Made by a program: the position numbers and the translations under genes. Of a stretch of 64,000 bases of DNA, positions 10,693 through 21,105 are shown piece by piece. The notes under the pieces were generated by a model. The model was given only the letters and a program-made list of their open reading frames with translations. It had not been told where the DNA came from and did not search any database. Position 1 is the stretch's first letter, and each line of letters starts with the position of its first letter. The DNA comes from Falciphora oryzae (taxonomy: Eukaryota; Ascomycota; Sordariomycetes; Magnaporthales; Magnaporthaceae): assembly GCA_000733355.1 (NCBI GenBank), contig JNVV01000035.1:73682-137681 (forward strand), read 5' to 3'.

Positions 10693-11883
10693 CTACAAGC
10701 CCTGCCCTTCGTTTTGCACGAGATCCACAATCAAGTCCCTGTCCTCCACGTCGGTCAGCCACCAGTGCGCGAGGCTTTCGTTTTCTTTGAAGGCTTTGAC
10801 TAACTGCACCCTAATCCGGCCCGACAGCATATTCCACGGGTGCTTCCGGAGCTCTTTGGAGGCCCAAATCCACTCTTCACGCCTTAGCCAGTGCCTGGAA
10901 GGCCGGCGGCCGGATCCAGGGGCCTGGGAAGNNNNNNNNNNNNNNNNNNNNNNNNNNNNNNNNNNNNNNNNNTCTGCCCGTGCCAGAACCCGTGCAGCCT
11001 CGAGAAAGCGGTCCCCGACGTGAACCTGGGCTTCCGCTACCGTGAGGTGCCCGGCCCTGCCAGAGGGACGTCTCCTGCCGGCTCCAGGGCTCTGCCGATC
11101 TTCCGGATCTTCGTCGGCCTCGTTCAAGGCCGCCAGGCGCTGGGCAGCCGTGGTTATATGCTCCCTTGTCCCCCAAGTCCCTGTGAAAACAGCGTAGTGA
11201 AGATCCGGCCGAAAAAGAGCCGTTCTGCGCATCCAGCGTGCGTCGGGCCGGAGGGAAAGGAAGGCCTGCCAAGCTTGATCGCTGGCGAGATACAAGCCCG
11301 TGATCGGATCCAGGGCAACCCCTGAGCGTTTCCCGAAGTCTATCCAGTCTTTGAACCTCGTTTTCAGGCCGTTATATTTGTTTTTGACCCTATCAGCCCA
11401 CCGGATCTCTGGCCAACGCTCAGATAAAGCCGCAGCGGCCGTCTTTTGGCACTTGGCAACGCAGGACGAGATCGCCGGATTCAACTTCCCCTGCCGGGCC
11501 GACTCTGCGAGAGACTCGAGGAACACTTCAAGCTGATCAACAGTCCAGTTAGAGCGTCTGCGAGGCTGCAGATACCCCTGGGAGGTCCCCTGGGAGGTCC
11601 CCTGAGTCGACTGCGAGGATTGCAGAAGGGAGGAGGGCGTGGTAGGCCCAGGGGAGGCCGGAGGGGACGTCTCCGTCGATTCAAAGGGGTCAAAAAAGTC
11701 GAGGTTATCGTCGGGCTCTGGGCTTTCTACCGGGTTAAGGGGCGTTCCTAACGATAACTGCGTGGCCGGGAGGCCCTCCTCTTCCCCTTCGGGGGGTACA
11801 GGAGACGAGGGGGGCAGGGATTGGGCTCGATCCGCGCTTTCCTGGCGCCGGCGCCGGATGCGGAGGGACAGTTGACGAGGCAT
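10693..11883 (-). CDS. Harbinger-associated Myb/SANT-like DNA-binding protein (contains an assembly gap)
   Basis: About 396 residues including the gap. A Pro/Ser-rich acidic N-terminus precedes a trihelix Myb-like domain beginning RRSNWTVDQLEVFLESL, with W..RVKNKYNGLKTRFKDW further on, the pattern of Myb proteins encoded beside Harbinger transposases. These proteins bind the subterminal repeats and escort the transposase to the nucleus (known for the superfamily). A run of 41 N at 10932-10972 lies in the C-terminal third; the frame continues on both sides (…WIWASKELRKHPWN… to the stop), so the true gap is probably close to the stated length. Confidence 0.8.
   Translation of the reverse strand: MPRQLSLRIRRRRQESADRAQSLPPSSPVPPEGEEEGLPATQLSLGTPLNPVESPEPDDNLDFFDPFESTETSPPASPGPTTPSSLLQSSQSTQGTSQGTSQGYLQPRRRSNWTVDQLEVFLESLAESARQGKLNPAISSCVAKCQKTAAAALSERWPEIRWADRVKNKYNGLKTRFKDWIDFGKRSGVALDPITGLYLASDQAWQAFLSLRPDARWMRRTALFRPDLHYAVFTGTWGTREHITTAAQRLAALNEADEDPEDRQSPGAGRRRPSGRAGHLTVAEAQVHVGDRFLEAARVLARAXXXXXXXXXXXXXXXSQAPGSGRRPSRHWLRREEWIWASKELRKHPWNMLSGRIRVQLVKAFKENESLAHWWLTDVEDRDLIVDLVQNEGQGL
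10932..10972. other. Assembly gap (41 N) inside the Myb-like gene
   Basis: Run of N. It falls within a low-complexity, GC-rich part of the coding sequence. Confidence 1.
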
Positions 11884-11893
11884 TGCAACGGAA

Positions 11894-11958
11894 GTAGGGT
11901 CGGTAGGTAGAAGGGAGGGTTGGTAGGTAGAAGGGAGGGTTGGTAGGTAGTGTAGGTA
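11894..11958. repeat. Short tandem repeat upstream of the Myb-like gene
   Basis: About 20-base units built on GGTTGGTAGGTAGAAGGGA, a little over two copies plus partial GGTAGGTAG units, just upstream of the start codon at 11883. It may be part of the element's promoter or subterminal transposase-binding array; no direct evidence for either. Confidence 0.6.
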
Positions 11959-12422
11959 GGGTAAATTGATCTGTTCAACACTCGACTTCCACTTGAATCC
12001 GGACTACCAGAGGCTGCCACTTATATATCCCGTTAATCCCTGGCTTTTGAGCTCTCGAACGAGCCTAAAATTAGCCTCAGGGACCCTTTGGATCCCTTTG
12101 AAAGTGAAGCCATTCAGGCCTGATTTTACCCGTGATCACGACTTTGTACGGGCCGTTGTTATATTTGGGAATAGCTTCTATTTCTGACGTTGCTGCAGTC
12201 GCTTTTTTATAAATAGACATGACCCAGAGGCCCTAGATGAAAGCCAACTCAAAATCAGGGCGAAATGTACAAGTCCGGGCACAGGGGCCCCCCGGAGGCC
12301 GTCTCCACGTCGAGAATAAGCTTAAAAAAAGAGGCAGGGATCAAAAAAACCAAAAAACCTTTAGTATCAAACACGCCCTTGGTTTGCCTGGGACTTGTGG
12401 TGTGTAGAGTAATTAGTTTCCA

Positions 12423-12487
12423 GATATGATGCCCATGGGAACCATTATGCGTGGTTTTCAAATAGTCTTATGGGCATTACATCTTTT
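12423..12487. repeat. Further copy of the SNF2-intron inverted repeat, in the displaced 3' flank
   Basis: Arms GATATGATGCCCATGGG and CTTATGGGCATTACATC lie about 50 bases beyond the Harbinger insertion, i.e. in what was the sequence directly after the SNF2-type stop codon. This is the only complete copy outside an intron. Confidence 0.65.
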
Positions 12488-12618
12488 CTGCCGGCCCCTG
12501 CTTTTATTGCTATAAGCAATACAAGGGGCGCAAGGAGGCAGGTGAAATAGAAACATCCATTTTTTCACGCCCCGTTTTCCCCACGAATTAGTAGCGGCCC
12601 TTCCCGCGACATCTCCAA

Positions 12619-12640
12619 TAAGGTTGCGGGGGCAACCTTA
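12619..12640. repeat. Perfect 9-bp stem-loop
   Basis: TAAGGTTGC and GCAACCTTA around a GGGG loop, 60 bases past the stop of the DUF6589-type gene, so in its likely 3' untranslated region. No further role can be shown. Confidence 0.5.
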
Positions 12641-12701
12641 AACGCAAATCATTTCCACTACATCGGTGATCAATTGATAAGTATTAGGCGCTGGCATGTA
12701 A

Positions 12702-15399
12702 CTACAACCATCCAGCGTTACTGTCCTCAGAGTCGCTCGCGCCAGATAATGCACCCACTCCTGCATACTCCCTATCACCTTCGTTATTGATAATCCCAAT
12801 CTGCTCCCGGGTTCCGTCCTCGCTATCACTTTCGTCCCCTGGGACATATTCCATGGGATTGCGCGGCCTGACCACCGTAGAGTTGAAAACTTCGACTCTC
12901 CCACTTAAAAGGTAACCCACCCCGTTTTCAAAAAGGTCCGGGGCGTCCCAGTTAAAATTTGCCCACATATGTTGTCGATGCGACGCCCAGCCGTCCCGTA
13001 AAAGCTTGCAAGCGTAATTTTTAACATCGAGCTTGGTGCCTACAACCGTGTGGCGCCCTGCGTTGTAAGTACCGAACCGGGTTTCGAGGGATTTGCGAAT
13101 TTGTGCAGTTATGGGCCCAAGGGCGGCACAGAACTGGAAGGTAGCCCACATGTCGTGCGTCGAATTGCGGTTGTTTTTGATGTCGGCCGCAAACCCCCGG
13201 TTGATATGTTTGATAGCAAGGTCCGCTGGCTTATAGCCGCTTCCTGTTGTTGTACATCGAACAAGACCGCTTCTCAATATCCCTATCCTCAGAGGTTCAT
13301 CCGTAATTTCTGGGTGGAGGAGCCATGCCAAATATAACATTTCCGTCCCGTAATTTCTGGCTTTGGATCCATGGAAAAATAGGATAAGCTGGGGAATAAG
13401 TTGACGGAGCACTCCGTAATCCCCTTCTTGAATGGCGATCCGGACGGTCCATATTAGTCGGATAGCGACAAGGTATCGGCATTGAGACCGGAAGGCAATG
13501 TTAACTGAAGTGCGGTCGTCTTCATACACTCCAGTGATTGCTTGTTTGGAAAAGGCCTCAGCTTCTATTTTCGCCAGGACGGAAGCGATGTAGGCAGGGG
13601 GGAGAGCGGGGATAACTTTTTCCATGGTGGTGGGCGTGATAGAGCCTGTGAATTTGCGATCTTGCTGCAGGAAGTAAAGGATCATTGCGAGGACGCGGGC
13701 TCTATAGGCGTCCTCTAACAAACGGATGGAATGGAAGAATTCTGGTTTCGAGTGGGCCAGATGGCGTGCCCTACCCAGGCCGTTGGTATTTTGCCGAATA
13801 AGTGGTCGGAACTTTTGCCACATGTAATGCAAGTAGTTTAGCTGGACATGGAAAAAGGCTGGGATGGGGAGGAGCCACTGTTTGCGGTAGTAGTGGCTGC
13901 GCGAGTTTAGTGCGGATTGTTGAAGTCTCCTAATAAAGGAGGTGGTTTTCTGGTCGCTATGAAGCAGGAGAAGTACTTGGCTGTAGTCAAAGTTGTTTTC
14001 TTTGAGGCCGAGAAGGCGTTGGAAAAGTGCGTCATGGACCCGAGCTACTCCTGATAGCTTGCTTTCGTTTTCTGGGATAGCCGGAGTTTGTATAAGGTAT
14101 GAGGGGGGGGAAGTGACCCTTTTTATAACAGGGAAACTGTAAGAGGGAAACGATTGCGAGGAGGCAAACAGATGGTGCAAAATTTCGTGGCGGAGAAAGT
14201 ATTGGTGACACAAGGATTGTGATGGCGGGGACGATGCGAACCAAGGCTGAAAAAGCCAGGTTTTTTTGAAAGGTATTGTCGCATGAAATTGTGATTGTGT
14301 ATAACGTTGGATGTCGTCGTTGCTTATAAGAAGACATGTCGTTAAGTTGCGTATCGTATTGGTACGGCCAGCTCCGAGATTTTGAATACGGTCGATAAAA
14401 TTAAAATTGTCGTATACAAATGATAAGCTGGGGTCGCGGGCAATCCGTAAAAGGGTGCCCTTTGGGTTGTTTAGCACGCACACTTTTGCTGGTATTAAAA
14501 ATGCCTTTCAAACTATTATTAATTCGACTAACGTACTTTAGCTTGGTTTTCCAACTTCTTTATGCTCTTTCGAGTAGGTCGGTAATGCGTACACATCCCC
14601 AACCTAGCTAACACTTCGACAACGCGGACGGGAACTCTACTGGTAATGCTGTAAATGCTAAGTGTCCGCGCCATGTAGTTGCTTTGACGAGGGGTGCGAA
14701 TGTGTGCAATCATATTGGCAATGGCAAAACATTGCATCTTTTTTTGAGAACGTGTGGGATCGAGTGGTTGGGATGTGGATGGGGTAGAGGTTTGGGGAGG
14801 TTGGGTCGATTGCTAATGATGCCGAGGTCTTTCCATAAGACGGTGTAATAAATGATATAGCTGGGGTGCGTGCTTTTGGAAAACAGTATCGCTGGACGAA
14901 AATCGGGACGCTATCCAGCTTACGTCAGATACGTTTTTAGCTGTGCAAGGCCCATTGTTCTCGACGATAGTTTGGGGATCGAATGTATCGAACGGGGTGA
15001 AGCGGACAAGTGTGTTCAGCTCTTTTTGCAAAACGTCAATATGGACTTCGTTAGGAGATTGGTTTTCCCCACGGAAATGCATGACGACGCTAGCTTGAGC
15101 AAGAGAACTTCGAACTTCTGGGTTTTGCAGTACTCGGAGGACTTGCGAAATGCGCGGAGCATTGCGTCTTCCGTCTATTTGACGCAAGCACACCCAATCG
15201 CGGAAAAAGCGGACAAAACTATAATCGTGTTTGCGGTTGTGCCAAAAGGAGATGGTTTCGGATACGATGTTTGACCAGAAAGCATCGTCCGGTGGAGGGT
15301 TGCGGTCGATTTCGATATCGACATCGGAATCATCAGGTTCGGCGAGGGAGGATGGCGGTCTGGTTGTGGCAGTGGATGGTGACGTTAGTTCGGCACGCG

Positions 15400-15430
<31 letters not shown>

Positions 15431-15692
15431 GGTTAGAAGAGTAGATGGATAATGGAAAAGGAAATGCTATACCGTTTAATTCTGATAGTACGGGCGAGGG
15501 GGATCGAGAAAGCGTGCTGAGTTCGGAGGATATTACGGGGTTTGGCGGCAACCCCGCGGTTGCCCCGCGATCCAGCGGCGTGTTTGCCCGTGGGGTAGAA
15601 GGTGGGATACTGGGTGGAAAGGGAGATATTGAAGATGGCGTCGATGGCGACGGGAAAGGAGAAAAGGAGGACGATTTTGGATGGGGTTCCAT
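12702..15692 (-). pseudogene. DUF6589-type gene (repeat-associated fungal family), one nonsense codon
   Basis: Exon 1 (15692-15473) starts MEPHPKSS. A 70-bp intron with CTAAC and a long T tract (15403-15472) joins in phase to exon 2 (from 15402). The long last exon (to 12702) contains the signature SFVYDNFNFIDRIQ followed by TIRNLTTCLLI, and later YKPADLAIKHINRGF, matching my recollection of the fungal DUF6589 family. That family is expanded and usually sits in repeats; its function is unknown. A TAG at 14813-14815 interrupts exon 2 at a position where CAG would fit; the same frame resumes directly (…HIRTPRQSNY…). The junction near 14490-14535 has a good GTACGT donor and CAG acceptor 48 bp apart, but the phase is off by one, so a small indel or another acceptor is involved. 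Convergent with the SNF2-type gene. Confidence 0.65.
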
Positions 15693-15798
15693 TGTGAGTG
15701 CGATGCAATTTTTGGCGGGATAATGGCGGATAGGATAGGAATGAAAATAGGAAGTGAACAAATTTTGAGGGAAGTGCGGCGGTTTGGCACCTTCGTTC

Positions 15799-15932
15799 CT
15801 CAGACCAGATGGAGCGGAATTTGGGGGGGTGGTGTGATTGGTTGGAAATTGATGTGGCTGGAGGTGGGGAAAAAGGTACATGCGGGGTTGGGGGGGCGGG
15901 GCGGGGGGATTCCGCTCCACATCTGGTCTGAG
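15799..15932. repeat. Inverted repeat upstream of the DUF6589-type gene
   Basis: CTCAGACCAGATGGAGCGG (15799) is repeated inverted as CCGCTCCACATCTGGTCTG (to about 15932), with a 2-base indel. The about 90-base spacer is strongly G-rich. The arms resemble terminal repeats of a tiny MITE or one end of a larger element; no target duplication was found. Confidence 0.55.
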
Positions 15933-17066
15933 CCTCTGAGACTATCTTCCAAGTTGGGTTGTTCGAATTGTCGTTTTTCTCTCGGGCGACATCTTCTTGG
16001 CAATCACAAAAGCAAACAGGGGTGGTATTTATGGGGACGATCTTGGGCGTGTTCAGATAATGAGCAAAGGGGCGATGCGAGCCGCAACAACCTGCGGCAC
16101 CGACCGGGGCGTTAAAGTGGAGCCTGGGGGGAGCCTGCCAACCTGCTAACCTGCCCCCAGCGGAGCAGCGTTAGTGGAGTACCTCCAAACCAGAATAATT
16201 GGCTAGCGACCCTAGCGCGCTTGAATTCACAGAGCCCGCCTGTCCGACCATCACCTCGGCGACAGTTCCCACTGCCTTCCAACGTTGAAACATTGCCGGC
16301 TCACGACCTTCAGGCCTAGTGGCGGGCCCACCGCAACTGCAGTGGTGACTGAACCCGCACACCGGGGGCTCGCCACAGAACCTTGAGCCCCTGCGACAAT
16401 AACACAGCACCCACAACAATGATGTTTTCGATCTCCCTTTGTTTTGCCGGTCCTAGGTTGAGTTAGCGGACAGGGTTCGCGTTAGCGGTTAATGCTTCGC
16501 GTTTCCCGGGGGTTTGGGGGGCGGTGCGAGCACCCCAAGTGTTGTTTGCGTACAGTTTGGCTAGAAATGCTCGTAATTTGGAGGGGTGGTGGCTAGGTGG
16601 AATATGTACTAGGGTGGTGGTTAACTGCGAGTCCCAAAAATCCATTTGCAAGTGGGTCGGAGCGGGTGCAATTGCAAGCCATGCGTGGGATGCGCGATAA
16701 CCCGAGGTCCGCTGGACAAATGGGCTGTTTGCGTGTCGTGTCCAGGGTATTGTTTGCTTATCGCGACTGCACCCAGTCTGGCCATTGATCGGCGATGGTC
16801 CGTGGTTGGTGGCTGGTTGGATGTTGCAGCCTGACCAAGCAGTTTGTTTCCATGGTATGGGCTTCCGTTCTGTCAGTTGCCATAAAGTGTTAAAAGTCGT
16901 AGGCGGCAGCTACGGATGTACCCCCAAGAGGGCCAACGTCGAGACGGCACGGCATTGCTCTCTCGCCTGAGAGATACCTATACCTGGGCCGCCTGGACAC
17001 CGCCAGCCCACAGTCTGGTGCACCTTTCGCGCAGTTAGCATTGAGATTGGCTTGAGCCACCTCCAC
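15933..17066. other. No supported gene
   Basis: Only short overlapping frames with no recognisable domain or intron signals; moderately GC-rich, non-repetitive at this scale. Confidence 0.5.
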
Positions 17067-17513
17067 CTACGACGAAAGACGGAGGGAGCTAATGCGAGTC
17101 TGCTGGGATGGATAAAGAAACGATAGTTTGGGGGTTGGCTTAGGTCGGCCAACTGCATATTTGGAGGTAGATACATGACATTGTTTTGCGATTGCGTTAT
17201 TAACCTTGCATCGTAGGGGTTCTCTTTCGACTTTCCGTGCAAAGTTACGATCAGCCTCGCCAGTCTTTTCGGTATAGGCTATACCCAGCTCCATGTCCTC
17301 CTCCGCTTTTACAATCCACTTTCGCATTTGAACGACTCTAGCCCCTGAACGTTGTAGCCAGGTAAGCCGGTTGGTGTCGGTGCTGTCAAAAATTCGGATT
17401 AGCTCATAAGTCGAGGCAATTGGGTACGCAGGAATGATTGAGGTTGGAGGTGGTAGGAAATAAGTAGGAACCACTACCGGGACTGCCATGGCGGAGTCCA
17501 GTCCGCGTTCCAC
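17067..17513 (-). CDS. Hypothetical protein, doubtful
   Basis: An open frame of 148 residues with natural-looking composition in its first 100 residues (charged helix around RWKWIVKAEEDMELG-like sequence), but no recognisable domain, signal peptide or splice sites. The surroundings contain no supporting gene. It may be a chance frame or the remains of an exon; it is listed only because nothing else explains the stretch. Confidence 0.2.
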   Translation of the reverse strand: MERGLDSAMAVPVVVPTYFLPPPTSIIPAYPIASTYELIRIFDSTDTNRLTWLQRSGARVVQMRKWIVKAEEDMELGIAYTEKTGEADRNFARKVEREPLRCKVNNAIAKQCHVSTSKYAVGRPKPTPKLSFLYPSQQTRISSLRLSS

Positions 17514-18290
17514 GTCGCGTCCATCCTTACGCGACTTTTCGCGCGCCCGCTTGCTTTTTTTCTACCCCGGCACTGTTTCATCTTGTAGCTGCAGTAACAG
17601 CGGAGCAACAAATGATAACGAATAAAACCCCCTATACGCCGAAACCGACTCCTTATGCCGCCTGTATCCCCATCCCAAAGGCCTAACTGGCTGACTGCCC
17701 TTCGACCTTTTGATTAAAATATAAAGTGGATAATTAGTTACCTTTATGCTTGCACCGTTTGTCCGATTTCTGTATGCGAGGGCTTGCGGGCACGGGCTAA
17801 CGGCACGTTACGGAGTGCCAGATGGGTGGTGGCCCGCCATTCCATTACGGAAGTACTGCCGTTGTAAGTACCACCTTCCACCTTTTCCCTTCCCAGTTCC
17901 CAGCAACCCACCCTTAACGCTGCGTGGATTGTGGCGAAGGGTGGAAGGCGGCTTGTTTGCTTGCTCTCCGGCTGCCACCGCCGATGTATCCCGCGCCAGG
18001 AGTCTCTGCAAGTCAGTCCTCGCCACCCCATACGCTGTTTCTCCTCTTAACCACTGCCTCGAGGCAAATGCGGATAGCAGCACCGACCAGGTCTAGGAAA
18101 AGGCCCAGGCTAAAGTACCTAAGCTGTCAAGCTGATTTTCATGCGGGCCGGGTTGCCGTCAAATTTTGGGATTTTTGAAAGAGGAAGTCTTATCCTCGAC
18201 GTCCTCGTCTCGTTTGTGCTTGCTTCGCGGCTGTCCATGCTCCCATGCTCCCATGCTCTTAAACGAGCTCAGTCCATATCATTCCGTCGA
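17514..18290. other. No supported gene
   Basis: Short unsupported frames only on both strands. Confidence 0.45.
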
Positions 18291-18299
18291 CCACGGAGG

Positions 18300-18700
18300 A
18301 CAAGCCCCATAAACTTCTTCGTGGAGCTGAAGGGGCCGGATGGGTCTGCAGCCGATGCAAAGACAAGCACGCTACGATTGGAACCCGTGGCATACACAGC
18401 CTGCAGAACTACGGCAATGACGAGCCTGTTTATGATGGGAAATCGTACACGTTCAGCTCGACCTACCACGGTGGGACTGGGACTCTTCAGCTCTACGCCC
18501 ACCACGTCACCGAGCCGACCACGCCCGGAGGACGGCCGGAGTACTACATGACTCCAGCAGGGTCTTATGCGATAACACAATCGTGAGACCTTCGTCCAAG
18601 GCGCCACCGCGTTTAGGAACGCTCGGGACTTGGCGAAGGAGTACCGAGGTCCGAATCAACGCCCTCTCAGCTGACCTTCACAAGCTCAACACGGCACGTG
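18300..18700 (+). pseudogene. Fragment of a conserved fungal protein of unknown function
   Basis: Three frames contribute recognisable pieces in order: NFFVELKGPDGSAADAK (18308 onward), then after a frameshift near 18360 TIGTRGIHSLQNYGNDEPVY, STYHGGTGTLQLYAHH and GGRPEYYMTPAGSY, then after a second shift near 18585 ETFVQGATAFRNARDLAKEY. This motif series is one I recognise from an unnamed, widely distributed Pezizomycotina protein family; the first part (E.KGPDG) recalls a nuclease-like fold but that is speculative. At least two frameshifts and both ends missing make it a relic. Confidence 0.55.
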
Positions 18701-19406
18701 CCGCACAGTAGTTTTCGGTAACCCTTTGGACCCGCGCTTCAAAACGCGATCGTGCGTCTTGTCTCACTCTAGAGGACCGAAGTACCCGTTCGTACATTCA
18801 GCTGCTTGGGCATGGTCATGTCACAGTATACGTTGCATTCGATAGCCGCTATAAACGCGGGCCAGCTGTCCTGCGTCCCGGTGCCGCTAAGAAAGCTGGC
18901 TCCACATTGCTATCAACTGCTGCTTCGCGTCATCCAATTCGTTTCTTTCTTGCAATTCGCGCAATGATCCCCGCTGCGGTAGTTGATTCGTCAGGATGCT
19001 TAAGGGGGCTGTCCAAAAGATATCGATGACCGATTTGACCACATTTCAACAAGGCGGCATATGTGGTGGGAACCGGTTAGTCGCTTTTTCCTGCAAGTGG
19101 CCATTTTGGTGGACTGTTTGCGATTGCATAACGACTGCTTTTCAGTCTCCTTTTTTTGGCCTCCATACCGCTACATCGCCTGGAAGCAAACGCAATTCGA
19201 GCATTATTCATCCATTGCATTAAGAAATCTGCATTGCCCATGCTGCAAACTTATCCCCGGCAAACCCGCTATTGATATTTGCTTGGTTTAGCACCCACCC
19301 ACTTTAGGGCTCGACGCGGCGTTGGTGGAAGTTGAGAGCTGCGCGGTTTGCTTTCCTGCGACTTCCTTTACCAAGGCGCGGAACGGCTGCGCGAATAAGC
19401 ACGACC
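18701..19406. other. No supported gene
   Basis: No reading frame with recognisable content on either strand. Confidence 0.45.
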
Positions 19407-19992
19407 ATGAGCACCCTCCTCCTGAACCAACTGATTCCCCGAGAGTCCGTCGAGCTAGGCCGCCTAGTCGTCGACCCAAAGTATCCCGACTATGACTTCT
19501 GCCAACCGTTATTGACGGGAACTTCCGACGCACTGTTCGCCGCGGCAGACGTGGCTACCTAACATTTTGAGGATTTTAGCGTCATTTTGAACCGCACCCG
19601 CGGTGCCCGTTTGGAGCTCCGCCTGCTCAGTCTACTGTTTATTGTGCCTTCCGTTACTTCAGGTTCGGCATCGTCGATAGTTTTGACCGCCACTGTCTGC
19701 GCCGTCCACCAGCTGCGCGATGCAATAACCTACTTCAGCGCTGCGTGCCGGGAGCAGCCCGTACGCGAATGGTTGGAGAGTCGACCCCGGAGGCCGTTTG
19801 GCAACATCTTTTTGGTATGCGGGCTCAGGACGGTGACCAATGCCCGGGTACAGCAGACTCGCCACAGCCAGATCGACGTTGCCGCCTCCGTCTCAGTGCC
19901 GGTCGCTTCTCTGGCTCTGGCCGCCCCTTTCCCGCCGGAGAACCGGCTTTCTATGCTATCCATAGGGCGGGAGCACCTCGCAGCGCAAATTA
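19407..19992 (+). pseudogene. N-terminal part of an unnamed fungal protein family, nonsense codon and truncation
   Basis: Starts MSTLLLNQLIPRESVELGRL at 19407 and runs in one frame to about 19992, with one TAA at 19560-19562 (…ADVAT*HFEDF…), where CAA (Gln) would fit. The order N-terminal LIPRE..LGRLVVDP, central CAVHQLRDAITYF, REWLE, then NIFLVCGLRTVTNARV corresponds to an uncharacterised family of 350-400 residues common in Sordariomycetes (recollection). The C-terminal half is absent: sequence switches at about 19990 to a SNF2 helicase fragment. Function unknown. Confidence 0.5.
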
Positions 19993-20912
19993 ATGCAGGC
20001 CGGCTGCAGGGGCAATTTTAGGTATCAGGCTGGCGTGCAACAGGCGCTCAGAGTCAAGCGTCGCGCAACCGGCGAAAATGTCGAGTTCCACCCGTCGCTC
20101 GTTCTGGTCCCTCCCACCTGGTTCAAGACCGCCGCGACCGTGTTTCGGGGCGTCCTCGACGTGCACGTGTATTACGGCTCCCCCCAGAAGGCGCCGACGC
20201 CCGAATAGCGCCACGCCACGCTCACGCGCGAGCAGTTTAGCGCTTTCGCCAGGCGCTGGACCGGGCGCCCCGACGAGGAGGCAGCCGGCCGCCAGGTCAT
20301 CCTCACCACCTACGCCACCGGCCAGCAATGCTTCCTGCAACACGCCAGGGAATACCTATACCCGTCGGGCAACATATACCGGGAGCTCATGTCCAGGTCG
20401 CGCAATAGAAGGCGCAGACCCAAGGTGACGGCGGCCAACCACGGCACGCAGGTCTACGACCCTTCGCACGACAGGATCGTCGAGGCCGAGCTCGCGCAGG
20501 ACGAGATCGACGAGATGGGCGAGGCGGCCTTCGACGCGTGCGAGGCGACCGCCGCGAGCCGCGGCGTAAACGAAAAGCAGGCGGCGCGCGCGGGCGGCGA
20601 AAACGACGACCCCTCGGACGACGAGGAGGAGGAAAACGGCGGCGGCATGCAGCTCGCGCCAACCGCCGCCGAGCTGGCGGATGCGGCCGAGCTCAACCCG
20701 GAGGGCGACGACGCGCCCGAAAACCTCGGATTAGACGATGAGCTCAATGCCCGTCTGCGCGCGGAAGGCTAACTGCCATTCGTCCAAACGCAATATGCAG
20801 CCTCGGACCTGCAGAACCTGCGCAGGGCGGACGAGGGCGGCCTGCCCATGTACGTGCGAATTCATCACCAATCCGTACTGTACGAGAGGTGGCTCGCTGC
20901 CAACCGACTGTA
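19993..20912 (+). pseudogene. SNF2-family helicase fragment (second copy)
   Basis: One frame, interrupted by TAG at 20206 and TAA at 20770 and 20910, each explicable as a Gln codon hit by CpA to TpA. It encodes the region after Walker A: PSLVLVPPTWFKTAATVF, VHVYYGSPQKAPTP, RQVILTTYATGQQCF, corresponding to PTMVFVPASFL...CYYGTK...VVIFTSFHTF in the gene at 2325. An acidic Asp/Glu-rich linker follows, as in that gene. The Walker A part and all later motifs are missing. It abuts an unrelated gene fragment without an intron, so the junction is a rearrangement. Confidence 0.65.
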
Positions 20913-21105
20913 AGATACTATAGCGCATTACGGTCATCACCTGCTCACACCGGTTGCACTGCACAGCATCCAAGACTGCCGGACAGCAACCGTCACGCAA
21001 TCTCCCCGTTGCAACCGAGAGTAAGGTCTTGCGAGGAATGTCATGGGTAGACCGGCCGGGAAGCCGGTTCGACGGTCCAGTGCGGAATCCGAAGGCGCCT
21101 TCTGT

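Larger units (their letters stand above)
8379..12378. mobile_element. PIF/Harbinger DNA transposon, complete, 4,000 bp
   Basis: Terminal inverted repeats begin GGGGCTGTTTGATACTA (8379) and, read inward from the other end, GGGCGTGTTTGATACTA (12378). They continue as similar T-rich tracts for about 35 bases. Both ends are flanked by TTG (8376-8378 and 12379-12381), a 3-bp target duplication as expected for the superfamily, although TTA/TAA is the usual target. The element holds a DDE transposase (plus strand) and a Myb/SANT-like protein (minus strand), convergent, the classic two-gene layout. The 700 bases between them (9994-10692) show no gene. It inserted 4 bases past the stop codon of the SNF2-type gene, splitting that gene from its 3' flank. 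Both frames are open, so recent insertion or activity is plausible. Confidence 0.9.
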
